Shown: positions 51,915-61,868, counted from the first letter of the stretch. The stretch: 64,000 nucleotides of DNA from an uncultured Rikenellaceae bacterium (GCA_944321925.1 CALUND010000010.1:1-64000); one strand, 5' to 3'. Numbers and translations: made by a program. Notes: a model not told the origin generated them from the sequence alone.

Positions 51915-53183
51915 ATGAAGAAGTTGATTGTCTTATTAAATATCTTCTTATGGGCATATCAATTATATGCTCAGGAAAATCTTCATGCCTGTGTTCAACC
52001 TTGCATCTTTAAAGACAGTGTATCATATCAACAAAAACAGGCTGACAGTATACTGGTCGTTGTCGGTCGATTCCTCACCCCCGTCATTTTCGATGTCAAC
52101 AGATACCGTATCCGGACAACACCGCAACTGAAAGATGCCATTGATTCGATCCTAAAGAGCCCAAAAACGCTCGCTCGGATATGGATCAAGGGAAGTGCTT
52201 CTCCCGAGGGATCCTCGGAATGGAACCGAAAGCTGGGTCAATACCGGTCGGAAGCTCTGGCCGACTACATCGTCCGAGAAACCGGATTGGATTACAGCCT
52301 GTTCCATATATGCAACCTGGGAGAGGATTGGAAATTATTGGAAGAGGCATTGGAGAAGCGTCCGGATTTTCCGAACAGAGAACGTATTCAAGCAATTCTG
52401 TCCGAGGAGCAGGATAACGAAATCCGTAAGCAAAAAATAGGGAAGCTCGATGGAGGAAAAACGTGGCGGAGATTGATCGATGAACTGTTTCCTCCATTAA
52501 GAAATGCTCGCATGGCCATTGTATCGGCTTATCCCAAACAGCTCCCGATCGCATCCGGGATTACACGAGAGATGCGGCCGGTTGTTCCGATGCTTCCCTG
52601 TGATTTACTGCCTAAAACCATCCCCACGACAGTTAGCAAGCCCAAAGACTCGAAATGGAGCATTGCGATTAAAAATAATCTGCTGTTCGATCTGTTGTTG
52701 GTTGCGAATCTGGGGTTGGAGGTTAGTCCGTGGACGCATTGGTCTTTCGACATCCCGGTATGGTATTCTCCTTACGACATCTCGTCGACCCGCAACATTC
52801 GTCTGCTGGCCGTACAACCCGAGATCCGTTGGTGGTCCAAAAAGGCGATGGTCGGACATTTTGTCGGTCTGCATACCCATGTCGCCGGGTTTAATATTGC
52901 GCTGAATGATGATACGCGCTATCAGGATCCCAATCACGCCCTTTGGGGCTTGGGATTGAGTTATGGCTATGCCTTGTCGCTCGGTAAAAGCAAACATTGG
53001 GGATTGGAATTTACGATTGGAGCCGGATTTGCCCGGTATCAATATGACGCTTATCGGAATGAAAACAACGGCCAGAAATTCAAATCGGGGTCGGGTTGTT
53101 ATTGGGGTATTACTCGTGCCGGCGTGACACTCTCATACAAATGGATACTTTCCAAAAAGAACCGGAAAAACGGAGAGTCATGA
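51915..53183 (+). CDS. DUF3575 outer-membrane protein with OmpA-like N-terminal domain
   Basis: A 422-residue secreted protein with a signal peptide (MKKLIVLLNIFLWAYQLYAQ). Residues about 45-130 look OmpA-like (PVIFDVNRYRIRTTPQLKDAI, then IWIKGSASPEGSSEWNRKLGQYR with the peptidoglycan-binding pattern). The C-terminal 180 residues (WSIAIKNNLLFDLLLVANLG, then WSFDIPVWYSPYD; GAGFARYQYD) match DUF3575, a beta-barrel-type domain usually encoded at the head of Bacteroidales fimbria clusters. It may anchor or assemble the fimbria. It overlaps the next gene by 4 bp. Confidence 0.85.
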   Translation: MKKLIVLLNIFLWAYQLYAQENLHACVQPCIFKDSVSYQQKQADSILVVVGRFLTPVIFDVNRYRIRTTPQLKDAIDSILKSPKTLARIWIKGSASPEGSSEWNRKLGQYRSEALADYIVRETGLDYSLFHICNLGEDWKLLEEALEKRPDFPNRERIQAILSEEQDNEIRKQKIGKLDGGKTWRRLIDELFPPLRNARMAIVSAYPKQLPIASGITREMRPVVPMLPCDLLPKTIPTTVSKPKDSKWSIAIKNNLLFDLLLVANLGLEVSPWTHWSFDIPVWYSPYDISSTRNIRLLAVQPEIRWWSKKAMVGHFVGLHTHVAGFNIALNDDTRYQDPNHALWGLGLSYGYALSLGKSKHWGLEFTIGAGFARYQYDAYRNENNGQKFKSGSGCYWGITRAGVTLSYKWILSKKNRKNGES

Positions 53184-54268
53184 GAATGTTCTGCATATAC
53201 ATATTGTTGGCAAGCAGCCTTCTTGCCTTGTGGGTTTCCTGCGATGCGACCATACACGAATATCCCGCAACGGAAAAGAGTGTTGTGGTTTTGCTTGAAC
53301 TGAATACCGATCGAACTCCTCCGCGGTATTACAAAGAACTGAACTACGACAACACGGGTAATTATGAAGAAACTGAACTTGAAGCCAATTTATCAGAGAG
53401 CTATATTCCGGACGAGCGTCTCGACATGCGTCTTGTTACCGAGCTGTATCAAATAGAGTCTCCGGAGGATAAGATTGACAAGGGGGTCCTTGTCGCTCGT
53501 CGTGAAATTGCGGTAGATCGCTTGAAAGAAGCACCTCAAGACACCTTGCAGTTTCAGGTTCCGGCAGGGATTTACCGGGCCTTGACATGGGCTGATTACA
53601 CGTTGAAAGACAATACGAGCGATTGGCATTTCAAAACCGAAAAACTGGATGCCGTAGAAGTCGATGTGGATCACAAACCACAGAATAATCACCACAAGAA
53701 TTCAGCAGCGGGAAGTTGTAATTTCTCGGTGGTTTTCGATCAGAGCAGAAAGGGTAATCCAATTATTCTGAGTGAAAGACGAGCCGAAACGACGTCCGAC
53801 CATATCGTGCCGGTACAGTTGGAAAGAGCCGTTGGACGGTTTCGGTTGTGGGCAACCGATCTGCAGGAATTTTTAAATAGCGGAAATCGGATAGAAGAGC
53901 TTCGGATTCAAATCATTTATAAGCAATATATCAGTGCCGGTTACAATGTCGATACGGAAACCCCGAATCGTTTTGTCTCCACACGCACCATGGAAACTAC
54001 GCCCACAACCCTCGCAGAAGATGGGTGCGTGTTGTTGGCCTATGATTACGTGCTGACGTCGAGCAATAAGGAGGATCACGTATTGGTCGATGTCTTTGTT
54101 TATGATGGAGATAAGGAACTGAACCATTATCAAGACATTACTATTCCACTACAGAGAAACCGGGAAACAGTGGTCAAGGGGCCCTTTTTGACAAAAAAAA
54201 TCGGTAGCGGAGATATCGGTATTGCCGACGATTTCGATGATGAGTTCGTAGTGGTAATTCCCGACTAA
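53180..54268 (+). CDS. Fimbria-cluster anchor lipoprotein (Mfa2/FimB-like)
   Basis: A 362-residue protein with a lipoprotein signal (ILLASSLLALWVSC; anchored Cys about 21) followed by D-x-TIHEYP, a start typical of fimbrial anchor/minor-subunit lipoproteins. The mature part has beta-sandwich character (SVVVLLELNTDRT; YRALTWADYTLKDN; a second module with ERAVGRFRLWATDL; final strand VVKGPFL). The TWADY and AVGRF motifs recur in FimB/Mfa2-type proteins. The ATG at 53180 overlaps the upstream stop, so translation is coupled. It probably holds the fimbria on the outer membrane; the exact family is inferred. Confidence 0.75.
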   Translation: MRMFCIYILLASSLLALWVSCDATIHEYPATEKSVVVLLELNTDRTPPRYYKELNYDNTGNYEETELEANLSESYIPDERLDMRLVTELYQIESPEDKIDKGVLVARREIAVDRLKEAPQDTLQFQVPAGIYRALTWADYTLKDNTSDWHFKTEKLDAVEVDVDHKPQNNHHKNSAAGSCNFSVVFDQSRKGNPIILSERRAETTSDHIVPVQLERAVGRFRLWATDLQEFLNSGNRIEELRIQIIYKQYISAGYNVDTETPNRFVSTRTMETTPTTLAEDGCVLLAYDYVLTSSNKEDHVLVDVFVYDGDKELNHYQDITIPLQRNRETVVKGPFLTKKIGSGDIGIADDFDDEFVVVIPD

Positions 54269-54307
54269 AAAACGATCAAATCAATCTATTAAATAAAACA
54301 ATAAATT

Positions 54308-56215
54308 ATGAGAAAAGTTTGCAGATTGTTGCTGGGATGTATAACAGGATTCGTACTCTCGGCTTGTTCCCAGGAGCTGGACCAACCGGGTCTCAATCCT
54401 GCTGGGAATTTGGTGCGTATTCAGCTCGATGCTCCGGAAGCGATGCAGTTGACACGCAGTGCTGACGGCACCAATAGCGCGAAAGGTGGTCTGACGAATG
54501 TCGATTGGTCTCAACATGACCTGCGTTACCAGCTTGCCGTTTATTCGGCCGACGGTACAGAGGTGCTTGTCGCTCCTCAATCGAAAGTATATGACACATA
54601 CAGTCCCGCCACCTTCGAATTTCGGCTGACCCCCAACAGCACCTACAAATTCGTTGCCTGGGCCGATTTTGTCGCACAGGGATCAACCGAAGACCTACAT
54701 TACAACACGGCTGATTTCAACAATATCTCGATCATAACCGACGCCGACCGGGATAAAAAGATCAACAATGAAAGCCGCGATGCCTTTTTCATCACGAAAA
54801 ATATCGAAATCGGCCAGACACTCAATGAGTCGCTGACTCTGAAACGGCCTTTCGCCAAAATACGTATCATCACGACCGACTGGGATGACAACAACCGAGG
54901 CATTGCCAAACCGGATAATTTCAAGATCAGCTATTATGACTGCAAGCGTTTTTCCGGTCTGAACGCCGTAAGCGGAGAGGCTGTCGGAGAAACAGATGCA
55001 ACGGCATCGACGGAGTATACTGCAGCGATTGCAGTGAATGAAACCGGGGGTAAATTTTATGCCAAGGGATATGATACCACGGCAACCTACCGGACGCTGA
55101 TCGTCGACTATCTGCTGGCCACGCCGGAACAGCAGGCCATTCACTTCAAACTCGATATGTTGGCCGGTGCAACTCCTGTCATCAGTCGGGATTTTACGAC
55201 CAACATCCCTGTCCAACGAAACTACCTGACCACCCTCATCGGAAATCTGCTATCGGTGAATGGATCGGTAACGATCGACATCGACGAAAATTTTGACGGC
55301 ACAGACAATACAATAGAGGTGAAAGACCCCCAATACATCACCTATACAGCCACTCAGGAGTTGGATTACAACAATCGTTTTGTGGGTAGTGATCTTGTGT
55401 TTGTTGCGGAGCAATGCACCTATAATACTGAAACGGGTGAGGGTAAATGGGCCTATACAGGGACGGTAACAGAGGTTGAATGGAGCGCATTCAATGGCGA
55501 AACTGCCCTGAAAAGCATTGTCCTTCCAGAAGGCGTTACCACTATCGGCAGCAATGCTTTTAAAAACAGCAGCCTTGAGGCAATCACTCTTCCCGAGAGT
55601 CTCGAAGAAATTGCAGAATACGCTTTTTCAAAGACAAAATTAGTCGAGATCGTTATTCCGGCCAATGTGGAACTATTGGGAAGTTCGGCATTTCAAGGAG
55701 CATCAAGTCCAATTTCTCCTCTGAAAAAGGTTGTTTTCGAAGGGAACAAAATTCAAACTATTGATATATGTACATTCCAGGACTGCCAGAATCTGCAGGA
55801 GGTCAAATTGCCGGAAAGCCTGATAACTATCAAATTCAATGCATTCTTAAGATGTTATGCACTGGAAGAAATTACGATACCCGATGCTGTTACCGTCATT
55901 GAAAAACAGGTTTTCAGCCAGTGTGAGGCACTAAAGAGAGTTAATCTCGGCACTCAACTCGAATCGATTGGGAATCATGCCTTCAATGAGTGCTTGGCAT
56001 TGGAAACCATTATATGCCCTGATGAGACACCGGCGACATTGGGTGAAGAAGTTTTCCCGGTTTCAGATGGTTGGGATTATACTGCGGATTATAAGATCTA
56101 TGTTCCGGATGCACAACTCAATACCTACCGGACTTCATGGTCCGCTTATTGGGATGCATCATCCTGGGTACCGACACAAGTCATCTACCCAATGAGTGAT
56201 ATGCCTATCGAATAA
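54308..56215 (+). CDS. Fimbrillin-like DUF6562 lipoprotein fused to BspA-type leucine-rich repeats
   Basis: A 635-residue lipoprotein (VLSACSQ lipobox, Cys about 20). The N-terminal half (about 30-330) is a DUF6562/fimbrillin-like pair of beta domains (YRLQLAVYSADGTEVL-like start, TYKFVAWADFV, LKRPFAKIRIITTDW, NYLTTLIGNLLSV). From about 385 to 600 run five to six BspA LRR_5 units (LKSIVLPEGVTTIGSNAFKN; LEAITLPESLEEIAEYAF; LVEIVIPANVELLGSSAF and so on). LRR_5 domains in oral and gut Bacteroidota bind host proteins. It may be a tip or shaft adhesin of the fimbria. Base use is slightly AT-rich. Confidence 0.83.
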   Translation: MRKVCRLLLGCITGFVLSACSQELDQPGLNPAGNLVRIQLDAPEAMQLTRSADGTNSAKGGLTNVDWSQHDLRYQLAVYSADGTEVLVAPQSKVYDTYSPATFEFRLTPNSTYKFVAWADFVAQGSTEDLHYNTADFNNISIITDADRDKKINNESRDAFFITKNIEIGQTLNESLTLKRPFAKIRIITTDWDDNNRGIAKPDNFKISYYDCKRFSGLNAVSGEAVGETDATASTEYTAAIAVNETGGKFYAKGYDTTATYRTLIVDYLLATPEQQAIHFKLDMLAGATPVISRDFTTNIPVQRNYLTTLIGNLLSVNGSVTIDIDENFDGTDNTIEVKDPQYITYTATQELDYNNRFVGSDLVFVAEQCTYNTETGEGKWAYTGTVTEVEWSAFNGETALKSIVLPEGVTTIGSNAFKNSSLEAITLPESLEEIAEYAFSKTKLVEIVIPANVELLGSSAFQGASSPISPLKKVVFEGNKIQTIDICTFQDCQNLQEVKLPESLITIKFNAFLRCYALEEITIPDAVTVIEKQVFSQCEALKRVNLGTQLESIGNHAFNECLALETIICPDETPATLGEEVFPVSDGWDYTADYKIYVPDAQLNTYRTSWSAYWDASSWVPTQVIYPMSDMPIE

Positions 56216-56240
56216 CGATAGATGTTCATCGTCCAAATTT

Positions 56241-56277
56241 TTCCCAGACCGTATTAAGATATGGTCTGGGAATTTTT
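56241..56277 (+). terminator. Terminator of the fimbria-like operon
   Basis: TTCCCAGACCGTAT pairs with ATATGGTCTGGGAA (one G-U), 4-nt loop, then TTTTT, 25 bp after the adhesin stop. Confidence 0.8.
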
Positions 56278-56810
56278 ATGCAATAATGGCAACTCTATTA
56301 TCTGCTCAAACGTTGAATAACCTTTTTGGAACAGAGAACGTCCAAATCTGGCAGAGTTATTTATCAAAACAGAATCCATTTCGCATTTTTATAATTCAAA
56401 ACATATCCTGTATGGTTGGGTAATAAGACCAATGTCTGAACAAGTTTATCTATTACAACATAGAGCATTTAAAATCATCCGAAATTTTGTACATTTATAT
56501 TCAGAATTGATCTGCGATCATCTCATTCAGGAGATTCATATCATGGCCAATCTTGGACCTGGTAATTTTGGCATAAACTTGAGAAGAAATTTTGCAATTT
56601 CACAAAAGCAAGTAAACGCAGAATATATTACGAACCGACCTTTATCAAGTCATCATTCGTACCGCTTATTACCAAAAGTAGAACAAGTGATCCGTAGCGA
56701 GCAGCCCCATCCCGACCGGCGTTTTATACGCTATTACTCCTCCCCTAATTTTCTAAGGTTACTCCAAGTTATTGGAAAACGACCTTCATTTTTTATTTCC
56801 GCACCAACGG
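56278..56810. other. 530-bp AT-rich stretch without a supported gene
   Basis: A plus-strand frame of 150 codons (56432-56884) runs into the 3' end of lptD antisense and has no coding character. No hairpin, repeat or tRNA was recognised. Confidence 0.55.
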
Positions 56811-59618
56811 CTAATCGTCGCCCAAGCTGTCGAAACGGCTGCTCGACTTGTCGTACTTCAAATCGGAAAGCATGGACGATTTGACCTGAATATTGAAACT
56901 CCAGCTCTTGAAGGCCCCGATCGGATACCACTGGAACGACATCTGCCAACAATGCAGGTCACGGGTCAACGTAATGGCGCTGGCCGAAAGTTTCCGGGTC
57001 TGGAAGTCGTATCCGCCGCTGAACGTGATACCCCATTTGGGCGTCAGGTTCACGCTGCCATTGAACCCTACCGTCTGCGTAACGGTCTGCTTGATACCCG
57101 TATTGGCATACGAAAGCGAATAGTTAATACCCAGGTTCCACGGGATATTGAAATCGTAGTAACTCGTGACCATCATCCTGCGACGCAATTCGTAATCCAT
57201 CGGATAGTTCAGGTTGAACGGATTGACGTAAGCCGATTCATAGGCTCCGCTGTTGATGTCGTTGATCGCCGGCTGATCCGACTTTTTGTTGTTGAACGTA
57301 TAGCCGAACGAGGTGCTCGCCGTAGCGATTCGGCCGAACTTGCCGTGCCCCACATTGAACTGATTGATCCGGCGCCCCTGCTCATTGACTTTGTAGAGAT
57401 CCCACGTGGCATTGATATTCAGACCCAGGTTGCCATAGAGCGTCGTACGCAAGTTGAGCTGAATGATCGAAAGGTTGAGCGAATCGGCGATGAAGTTGTA
57501 ACTGCCGCTGGCTCTCAGGTTATCGATCACCTTGATCTTCTTGTATCCGCTCGTGTCGGTCCGGCTGCGCACCTTCATCTCCACGTTGTTATCGAGACTG
57601 AAGGTCAGCGAAGCCTGCTCGCCACGTCCCGGGACACCGTTGATTCCGCCACTATAGGGCGAATAGACCGTCACCCGACCCGTAGAGTCGCTCTGGATAT
57701 TCTCATAAAAGCCGTACTTCAGATCGCCGAAGTTCGGCGTATAGCTCAAACCGAGTGAAGGGGTCATCACGTGACGAATCGCCTTGATGATCGGATTTTT
57801 CCCCTTGAACTGGAACATACCGTAGACCTTCGTATTGAACGAAGCGGATGTCGAGTAGTTGTAGACCCGATAAAAACCGAACTCCTTCTCCAGTTCGACC
57901 ACCTTCAACTCCACCGGATCCCACTCCTGGCGCGTCCGGGAGAAATACCAGCGTTCGGTATAGTTGAACGAAGTGGAGAGATTGAGGTACTTGAATATCG
58001 TCCACGAAGCGGAGACCGGAATTTTATGGATCACACCGTTCCGCATCTCCATGAGGGTCTCTTTCGTAAACAGATCGCGCTCTTTGGCCGTCACCGAATT
58101 GGAGAGTTGCATCGAATAGCTGAGCGATATTTTTTCGTACCACTTGGCCTTTCCGATCGCCTCCTTGCGCTGGAAAGGATTGATCCGCGTCATGTTGAAC
58201 GAAAGGTTCGGGAAGGAGATCATGATCGTGGAGTCACGCGAGTTTTGCGAATGCTGAATGTTGGTCGACAGGGAGAAGGGCGTACCAGCCCAGTTTTTCG
58301 AATAGGAGATCGAAGAGTTGGTCTGCGTATTGAGGAAATCCTGCAGGTTGTTCGCTGCATACTGGTTATAACCGGAGGTGGAGAAGTTCACATTCGCCGC
58401 AAAGGTCGAGTTGGGCCGGAACTTGGGGTCCTGCTGGTGAGTCCAGTTGATCTGGAAGTTTCCCGAACTGATACGGTCCGATCCCCCCTTCTCTCCCATC
58501 ACCGTCCGGGCATAATTGGCGGAGAACGTGCCGTTGTACTTGTAGCGTTTCACATAGGAGGAGCGTGCGGAAGCCTCCCACGAGCCGAGCGTATAGATTC
58601 CCGCCAACAGGGTCAGGTCGGCATAATCTCCAAAGGTAAAGTAGTATCCGCCGTCACGCAGGAAAAAGCCCCGTCGGCTCTCCTCGCCATAGGTCGGCAT
58701 GATGAATCCCGACTGAGGTCCGCTGCTGATCGGGAAAAATCCCCCCGGCACCCCGAGGAAATAGATCGGGACATCCTCCATTACGAAATAGGCAGGTCCG
58801 GTGATCACCTTTTTGCCAGGGATCACCTTGGCCTTGGTCATTTCGATGTAGAAGTGGGGATGTTCAAGGTTGTCGCAGGTCGTATACTTGCCGTGTGCCA
58901 TGTTGATCGTGTTGTCGCTCATCTTCTTGATCGAACGACCCAACAGATAGCCCTCCCCATCCTGTGTGGCGGCTCCTTTGATCTTCGCCTTGCCGGACCC
59001 CATGTTGTAGGTGATGGTGTCCATCGTGTAATTCGAGCCGCCCTGATTGAACTCCGGACGCGTGGCAACACCTGCCGTATCGAGTTTGCCGTAGGCATAA
59101 ATCTGCTTGGTGTCCATGCTCAGACGCATGTAGTCGGCCTTGAGCTGCATGTTCTGGTACTTCAGATCGCCCTGGTTGTAGATATGGACCTGTTTCAGAC
59201 GTACGTCGTAGATGAGCGAGTCCTTGTTCTTCTCCTCGATGATGTCATCGAAGAACGAACGTTTCTTCTTTTTCACAGGAGCGGTCGTATCGACGGCCAA
59301 TAACATCGTGTCGGCCGACAACGAAAGCGACGAAGGATCGGGCAACAACACCGAATCCACCGCAGGCACAGAGTCGCGACGACCGTTATCCCGACGCTCC
59401 CCACTTCGTCGTTCCGCATCCCGACGCTGTCGGGATTCGCGACGGACCTGACGGAGCGAATCGCGAGAAGAGAGGGTGAGCGTATCCTCCAATGCAATCG
59501 AGATCACTTCGGAAGCACGGGAAACCCCGGCCGAAGAGTGAGGAAAAAGAAATCCTGCCGACAGCAAAACCATAAAAAGCGCCGGCAAGACCCTGTATTT
59601 TTTCGCCCTGTTACTCAA
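56811..59618 (-). CDS. lptD: LPS-assembly outer-membrane protein LptD
   Basis: A 935-residue protein: signal peptide (VLPALFMVLLSAGFLF), an Arg/Ser-rich variable stretch, an OstA-like periplasmic domain (about 135-330; YDVRLKQVHIYNQGDLKYQN, YAYGKLDTAG, AKIKGAATQ, ITGPAYFVMEDVPIYFLGVPGGFFP), then a large beta barrel with PQSGFIMPTYGEESRRGFFLRDGGYYFTFGDYADLTL, which is the LptD barrel-entry signature. It inserts lipopolysaccharide in the outer leaflet with LptE. It is divergent from the Zn amidase with overlapping promoter regions, common for Bacteroidota. Confidence 0.93.
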   Translation of the reverse strand: MSNRAKKYRVLPALFMVLLSAGFLFPHSSAGVSRASEVISIALEDTLTLSSRDSLRQVRRESRQRRDAERRSGERRDNGRRDSVPAVDSVLLPDPSSLSLSADTMLLAVDTTAPVKKKKRSFFDDIIEEKNKDSLIYDVRLKQVHIYNQGDLKYQNMQLKADYMRLSMDTKQIYAYGKLDTAGVATRPEFNQGGSNYTMDTITYNMGSGKAKIKGAATQDGEGYLLGRSIKKMSDNTINMAHGKYTTCDNLEHPHFYIEMTKAKVIPGKKVITGPAYFVMEDVPIYFLGVPGGFFPISSGPQSGFIMPTYGEESRRGFFLRDGGYYFTFGDYADLTLLAGIYTLGSWEASARSSYVKRYKYNGTFSANYARTVMGEKGGSDRISSGNFQINWTHQQDPKFRPNSTFAANVNFSTSGYNQYAANNLQDFLNTQTNSSISYSKNWAGTPFSLSTNIQHSQNSRDSTIMISFPNLSFNMTRINPFQRKEAIGKAKWYEKISLSYSMQLSNSVTAKERDLFTKETLMEMRNGVIHKIPVSASWTIFKYLNLSTSFNYTERWYFSRTRQEWDPVELKVVELEKEFGFYRVYNYSTSASFNTKVYGMFQFKGKNPIIKAIRHVMTPSLGLSYTPNFGDLKYGFYENIQSDSTGRVTVYSPYSGGINGVPGRGEQASLTFSLDNNVEMKVRSRTDTSGYKKIKVIDNLRASGSYNFIADSLNLSIIQLNLRTTLYGNLGLNINATWDLYKVNEQGRRINQFNVGHGKFGRIATASTSFGYTFNNKKSDQPAINDINSGAYESAYVNPFNLNYPMDYELRRRMMVTSYYDFNIPWNLGINYSLSYANTGIKQTVTQTVGFNGSVNLTPKWGITFSGGYDFQTRKLSASAITLTRDLHCWQMSFQWYPIGAFKSWSFNIQVKSSMLSDLKYDKSSSRFDSLGDD

Positions 59619-59637
59619 TTTTTCCGAAAAAAAACGC

Positions 59638-59645
59638 TACCTTTG
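59638..59645 (+). promoter_or_regulatory. -7 box for the amidase operon
   Basis: TACCTTTG matches TAnnTTTG, followed at once by an inverted repeat TTTGCCGAC/GTCGGCAAA (59643-59663). The start codon is about 110 bases on. Confidence 0.5.
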
Positions 59646-59712
59646 CCGACAAAGTCGGCAAAAACCCCGGAACAGATTGGTTGCCTTTGCAATAAATCTT
59701 CCGTTTCGCCGA

Positions 59713-59720
59713 CAAAAATA
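59713..59720 (-). promoter_or_regulatory. -7 box for lptD
   Basis: The minus strand reads TATTTTTG, about 95 bases before the lptD start; its transcript would cross the amidase promoter, so the two promoters face and overlap. Confidence 0.4.
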
Positions 59721-59753
59721 GGTAATTTTTCGCAGATACCCTTTCGTGACGGA

Positions 59754-60881
59754 ATGAATCTTTCCACAAAGACCCTTTTGTTTGCAATAACGACATTCGT
59801 TGTCGGATTGTTGTGCAGCAACGTCTCCGCCCAACACAATCCGAACGGCATACGGACCGTGGTGATCGACCCGGGACACGGAGGCAAAGACCCCGGAGCC
59901 GTACGGGGCAAGTATTTGGAGAAAAATTTCAACCTCGCCGTGGCGCTGAAATTCGGGAAACTGATCGAAAAAAACCTTCCCGACGTAACGGTCAAATATA
60001 CCCGCACGACCGATGTCTATATCGGACTGATGGAGCGCGGCGACATCGCCAACAAGGCGGGGGCCGATCTTTTCATCTCGATCCACACCGATGCCGCCAC
60101 CAATACATCGGCCTCTGGGTCATCGACTTTCGTCATGGGTATGGACAAAAGCGAAGCCAACCTCCGCGAAGCGATGCGCGAAAACGACGTGGTGACCTAC
60201 GAGGAGGATTACACCACCAAATACGAAGGATACGTGCCGGGATCGACCGAGAGCTACATAATTTTTTCGCTCATGCAGTACGCTTACATGGATCAGAGCA
60301 TGGTGTTTGCAGACCTCGTACAAAAACATTACCAACAGCAAACCCCCATGCGTAACCGAGGAACAGGCCAACGGCCCTATCTGGTGCTCTGGAAAACTGC
60401 CATGCCGAGCGTGTTGACCGAGATGGGCTTCATCTCCAACGACGCCGACCGACGCGTGCTCGCCTCGGAAGAGGGACAGGATAAAATCGCTCAGGCGCTT
60501 TTCAACGCCTTCAAAGAGTACAAAACCCGAGTCGAAGGAAATCGAAGCGAAAGTGCGGCCCCCGCAACGGGAAAAGAGTCTCCGAAGCGTGAACAGAAGG
60601 CCGAAACGACGAAAACGACCGTGGAATATTGCGTCCAGCTCTGTTCCTCGAAAAGCCCCATCGCCACCAACAGTTCGCATTTCAAAAGCTACCGGGGCAA
60701 AGTGACCGAACGTCGTATCGACGGTTGGTACAAATACTACCTGGCCGGCTACTCCACCTTCGCCGAGGCGAAAAAAGCCCAAAACGCTGCCCGACGAAAT
60801 TTCAAGGATTGCTTCATCGTGGCATTCGAAGGGAACAACCCGATTTCGCTCGACGAAGCGCGGCGCAAAACCAAAGAATAA
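59754..60881 (+). CDS. N-acetylmuramoyl-L-alanine amidase with SPOR-like domain
   Basis: A 375-residue exported Zn amidase that removes peptide stems from peptidoglycan. A signal peptide (LLFAITTFVVGLLCSNVSAQ) precedes the Amidase_3 domain with VIDPGHGGKDPGAVRG (Zn His), KNFNLAVAL (Zn Glu region), ISIHTDAAT (Zn His) and the catalytic TEMGFISN. The C-terminal 85 residues (VEYCVQLCSSKSPIAT; WYKYYLAGYSTFAEAKKAQNAAR) form a SPOR domain for binding denuded septal glycan, so it likely acts in cell separation. The start at 59754 begins the signal peptide. It leads an operon with the MCE gene. Confidence 0.93.
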   Translation: MNLSTKTLLFAITTFVVGLLCSNVSAQHNPNGIRTVVIDPGHGGKDPGAVRGKYLEKNFNLAVALKFGKLIEKNLPDVTVKYTRTTDVYIGLMERGDIANKAGADLFISIHTDAATNTSASGSSTFVMGMDKSEANLREAMRENDVVTYEEDYTTKYEGYVPGSTESYIIFSLMQYAYMDQSMVFADLVQKHYQQQTPMRNRGTGQRPYLVLWKTAMPSVLTEMGFISNDADRRVLASEEGQDKIAQALFNAFKEYKTRVEGNRSESAAPATGKESPKREQKAETTKTTVEYCVQLCSSKSPIATNSSHFKSYRGKVTERRIDGWYKYYLAGYSTFAEAKKAQNAARRNFKDCFIVAFEGNNPISLDEARRKTKE

Positions 60882-60903
60882 CCAGTGAAAACAGCGTAAA
60901 ACG

Positions 60904-61866
60904 ATGGATAAAATCAATATCAAGCGGGAAGCGAAAATCGGGCTGTTCGCCCTGATCGTCATCGTGTGTTTCTACATGGGCATCAACTTCCTCAAAGGGA
61001 AAGACATCTTCACGAAAGACATCACCTACTACGCCTATTACGACCAGGTGAACGGTCTGCAAAAGTCGTCGCCCGTACTGATGCGCGGCGTGAAGGTGGG
61101 CATCGTGAACAGCATCGATTTCGATCCGTCTGAAAACAGCGAAAAGGTGATCGTCTCGTTGTTGGTAAAGCACACCGTCGGCATCCCGTCCGACTCCTAT
61201 GCCAGTCTCTTCAGCACCAACTTCATGGGCAGCAAAGCGATCGAGATCCATCCAGGCTCCTCCACAACCCTCCTCCAAAAGGGAGATTCGATTCCGACCC
61301 GCATCCATAGCGACCTGTTCGAAAGCATGGGCCAAAATATCGGAACGACGATGGATGAGATCGACATCGCCATCAAACAACTGTCCACTACGCTCGAAAC
61401 CGTCAATACCGTTCTCAACGAAAACGCCGATCCGCTGAAAGGCACGGTAGCCAACCTCGAATCGGTATCGGGACGCATCGACCGGCTGCTGGCCCAGGAA
61501 GACGACCATATCCGCGAAATTCTCGCCGGCATGGGCTCCCTCGCCGAAAACCTCCGCAACAACTCCGACCGGATCGACCACATCATAGCCAACGTGGACG
61601 GAATCTGCGACACGCTCCGTCAAGCCGATCTGTACGGCGTGGTGAACAACCTTGCACTCACCATAGGCGAAATCAACAACCTTATCGCAGGCATCAACCG
61701 CGGCCAAGGATCGGTCGGACAACTCTTCACCAGCTCAGAGCTCCATTACTCGCTCGAAAGAGCCATGAACAGACTGGCGTCGCTGCTCGAGGACCTCGAA
61801 CAACATCCCGAACGCTACGTTCAGTTCTCCCTCTTCGGACGCCGCGACAAGACGAAAAACAAATAG
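60904..61866 (+). CDS. MCE/MlaD-family lipid-transport protein
   Basis: A 320-residue protein with one N-terminal transmembrane helix (IGLFALIVIVCFYMGINFL) and an MCE domain (about 35-125; YAYYDQVNGLQKSSPVLMRGVKVG, then SLFSTNFMGSKAIEIHPG), followed by a long helical region. Such proteins form hexameric periplasmic rings that carry phospholipids between membranes. The ATPase and permease partners (MlaF/MlaE types) are not adjacent. It follows the amidase by 22 bp and precedes mutS2 by 39 bp, in line with a common envelope operon. Confidence 0.92.
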   Translation: MDKINIKREAKIGLFALIVIVCFYMGINFLKGKDIFTKDITYYAYYDQVNGLQKSSPVLMRGVKVGIVNSIDFDPSENSEKVIVSLLVKHTVGIPSDSYASLFSTNFMGSKAIEIHPGSSTTLLQKGDSIPTRIHSDLFESMGQNIGTTMDEIDIAIKQLSTTLETVNTVLNENADPLKGTVANLESVSGRIDRLLAQEDDHIREILAGMGSLAENLRNNSDRIDHIIANVDGICDTLRQADLYGVVNNLALTIGEINNLIAGINRGQGSVGQLFTSSELHYSLERAMNRLASLLEDLEQHPERYVQFSLFGRRDKTKNK

Positions 61867-61868
61867 CG

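Noticed and set aside
56432-56884. 150-codon plus-strand frame
   Set aside because: It has no domain or coding character and its end is antisense to the lptD 3' end.
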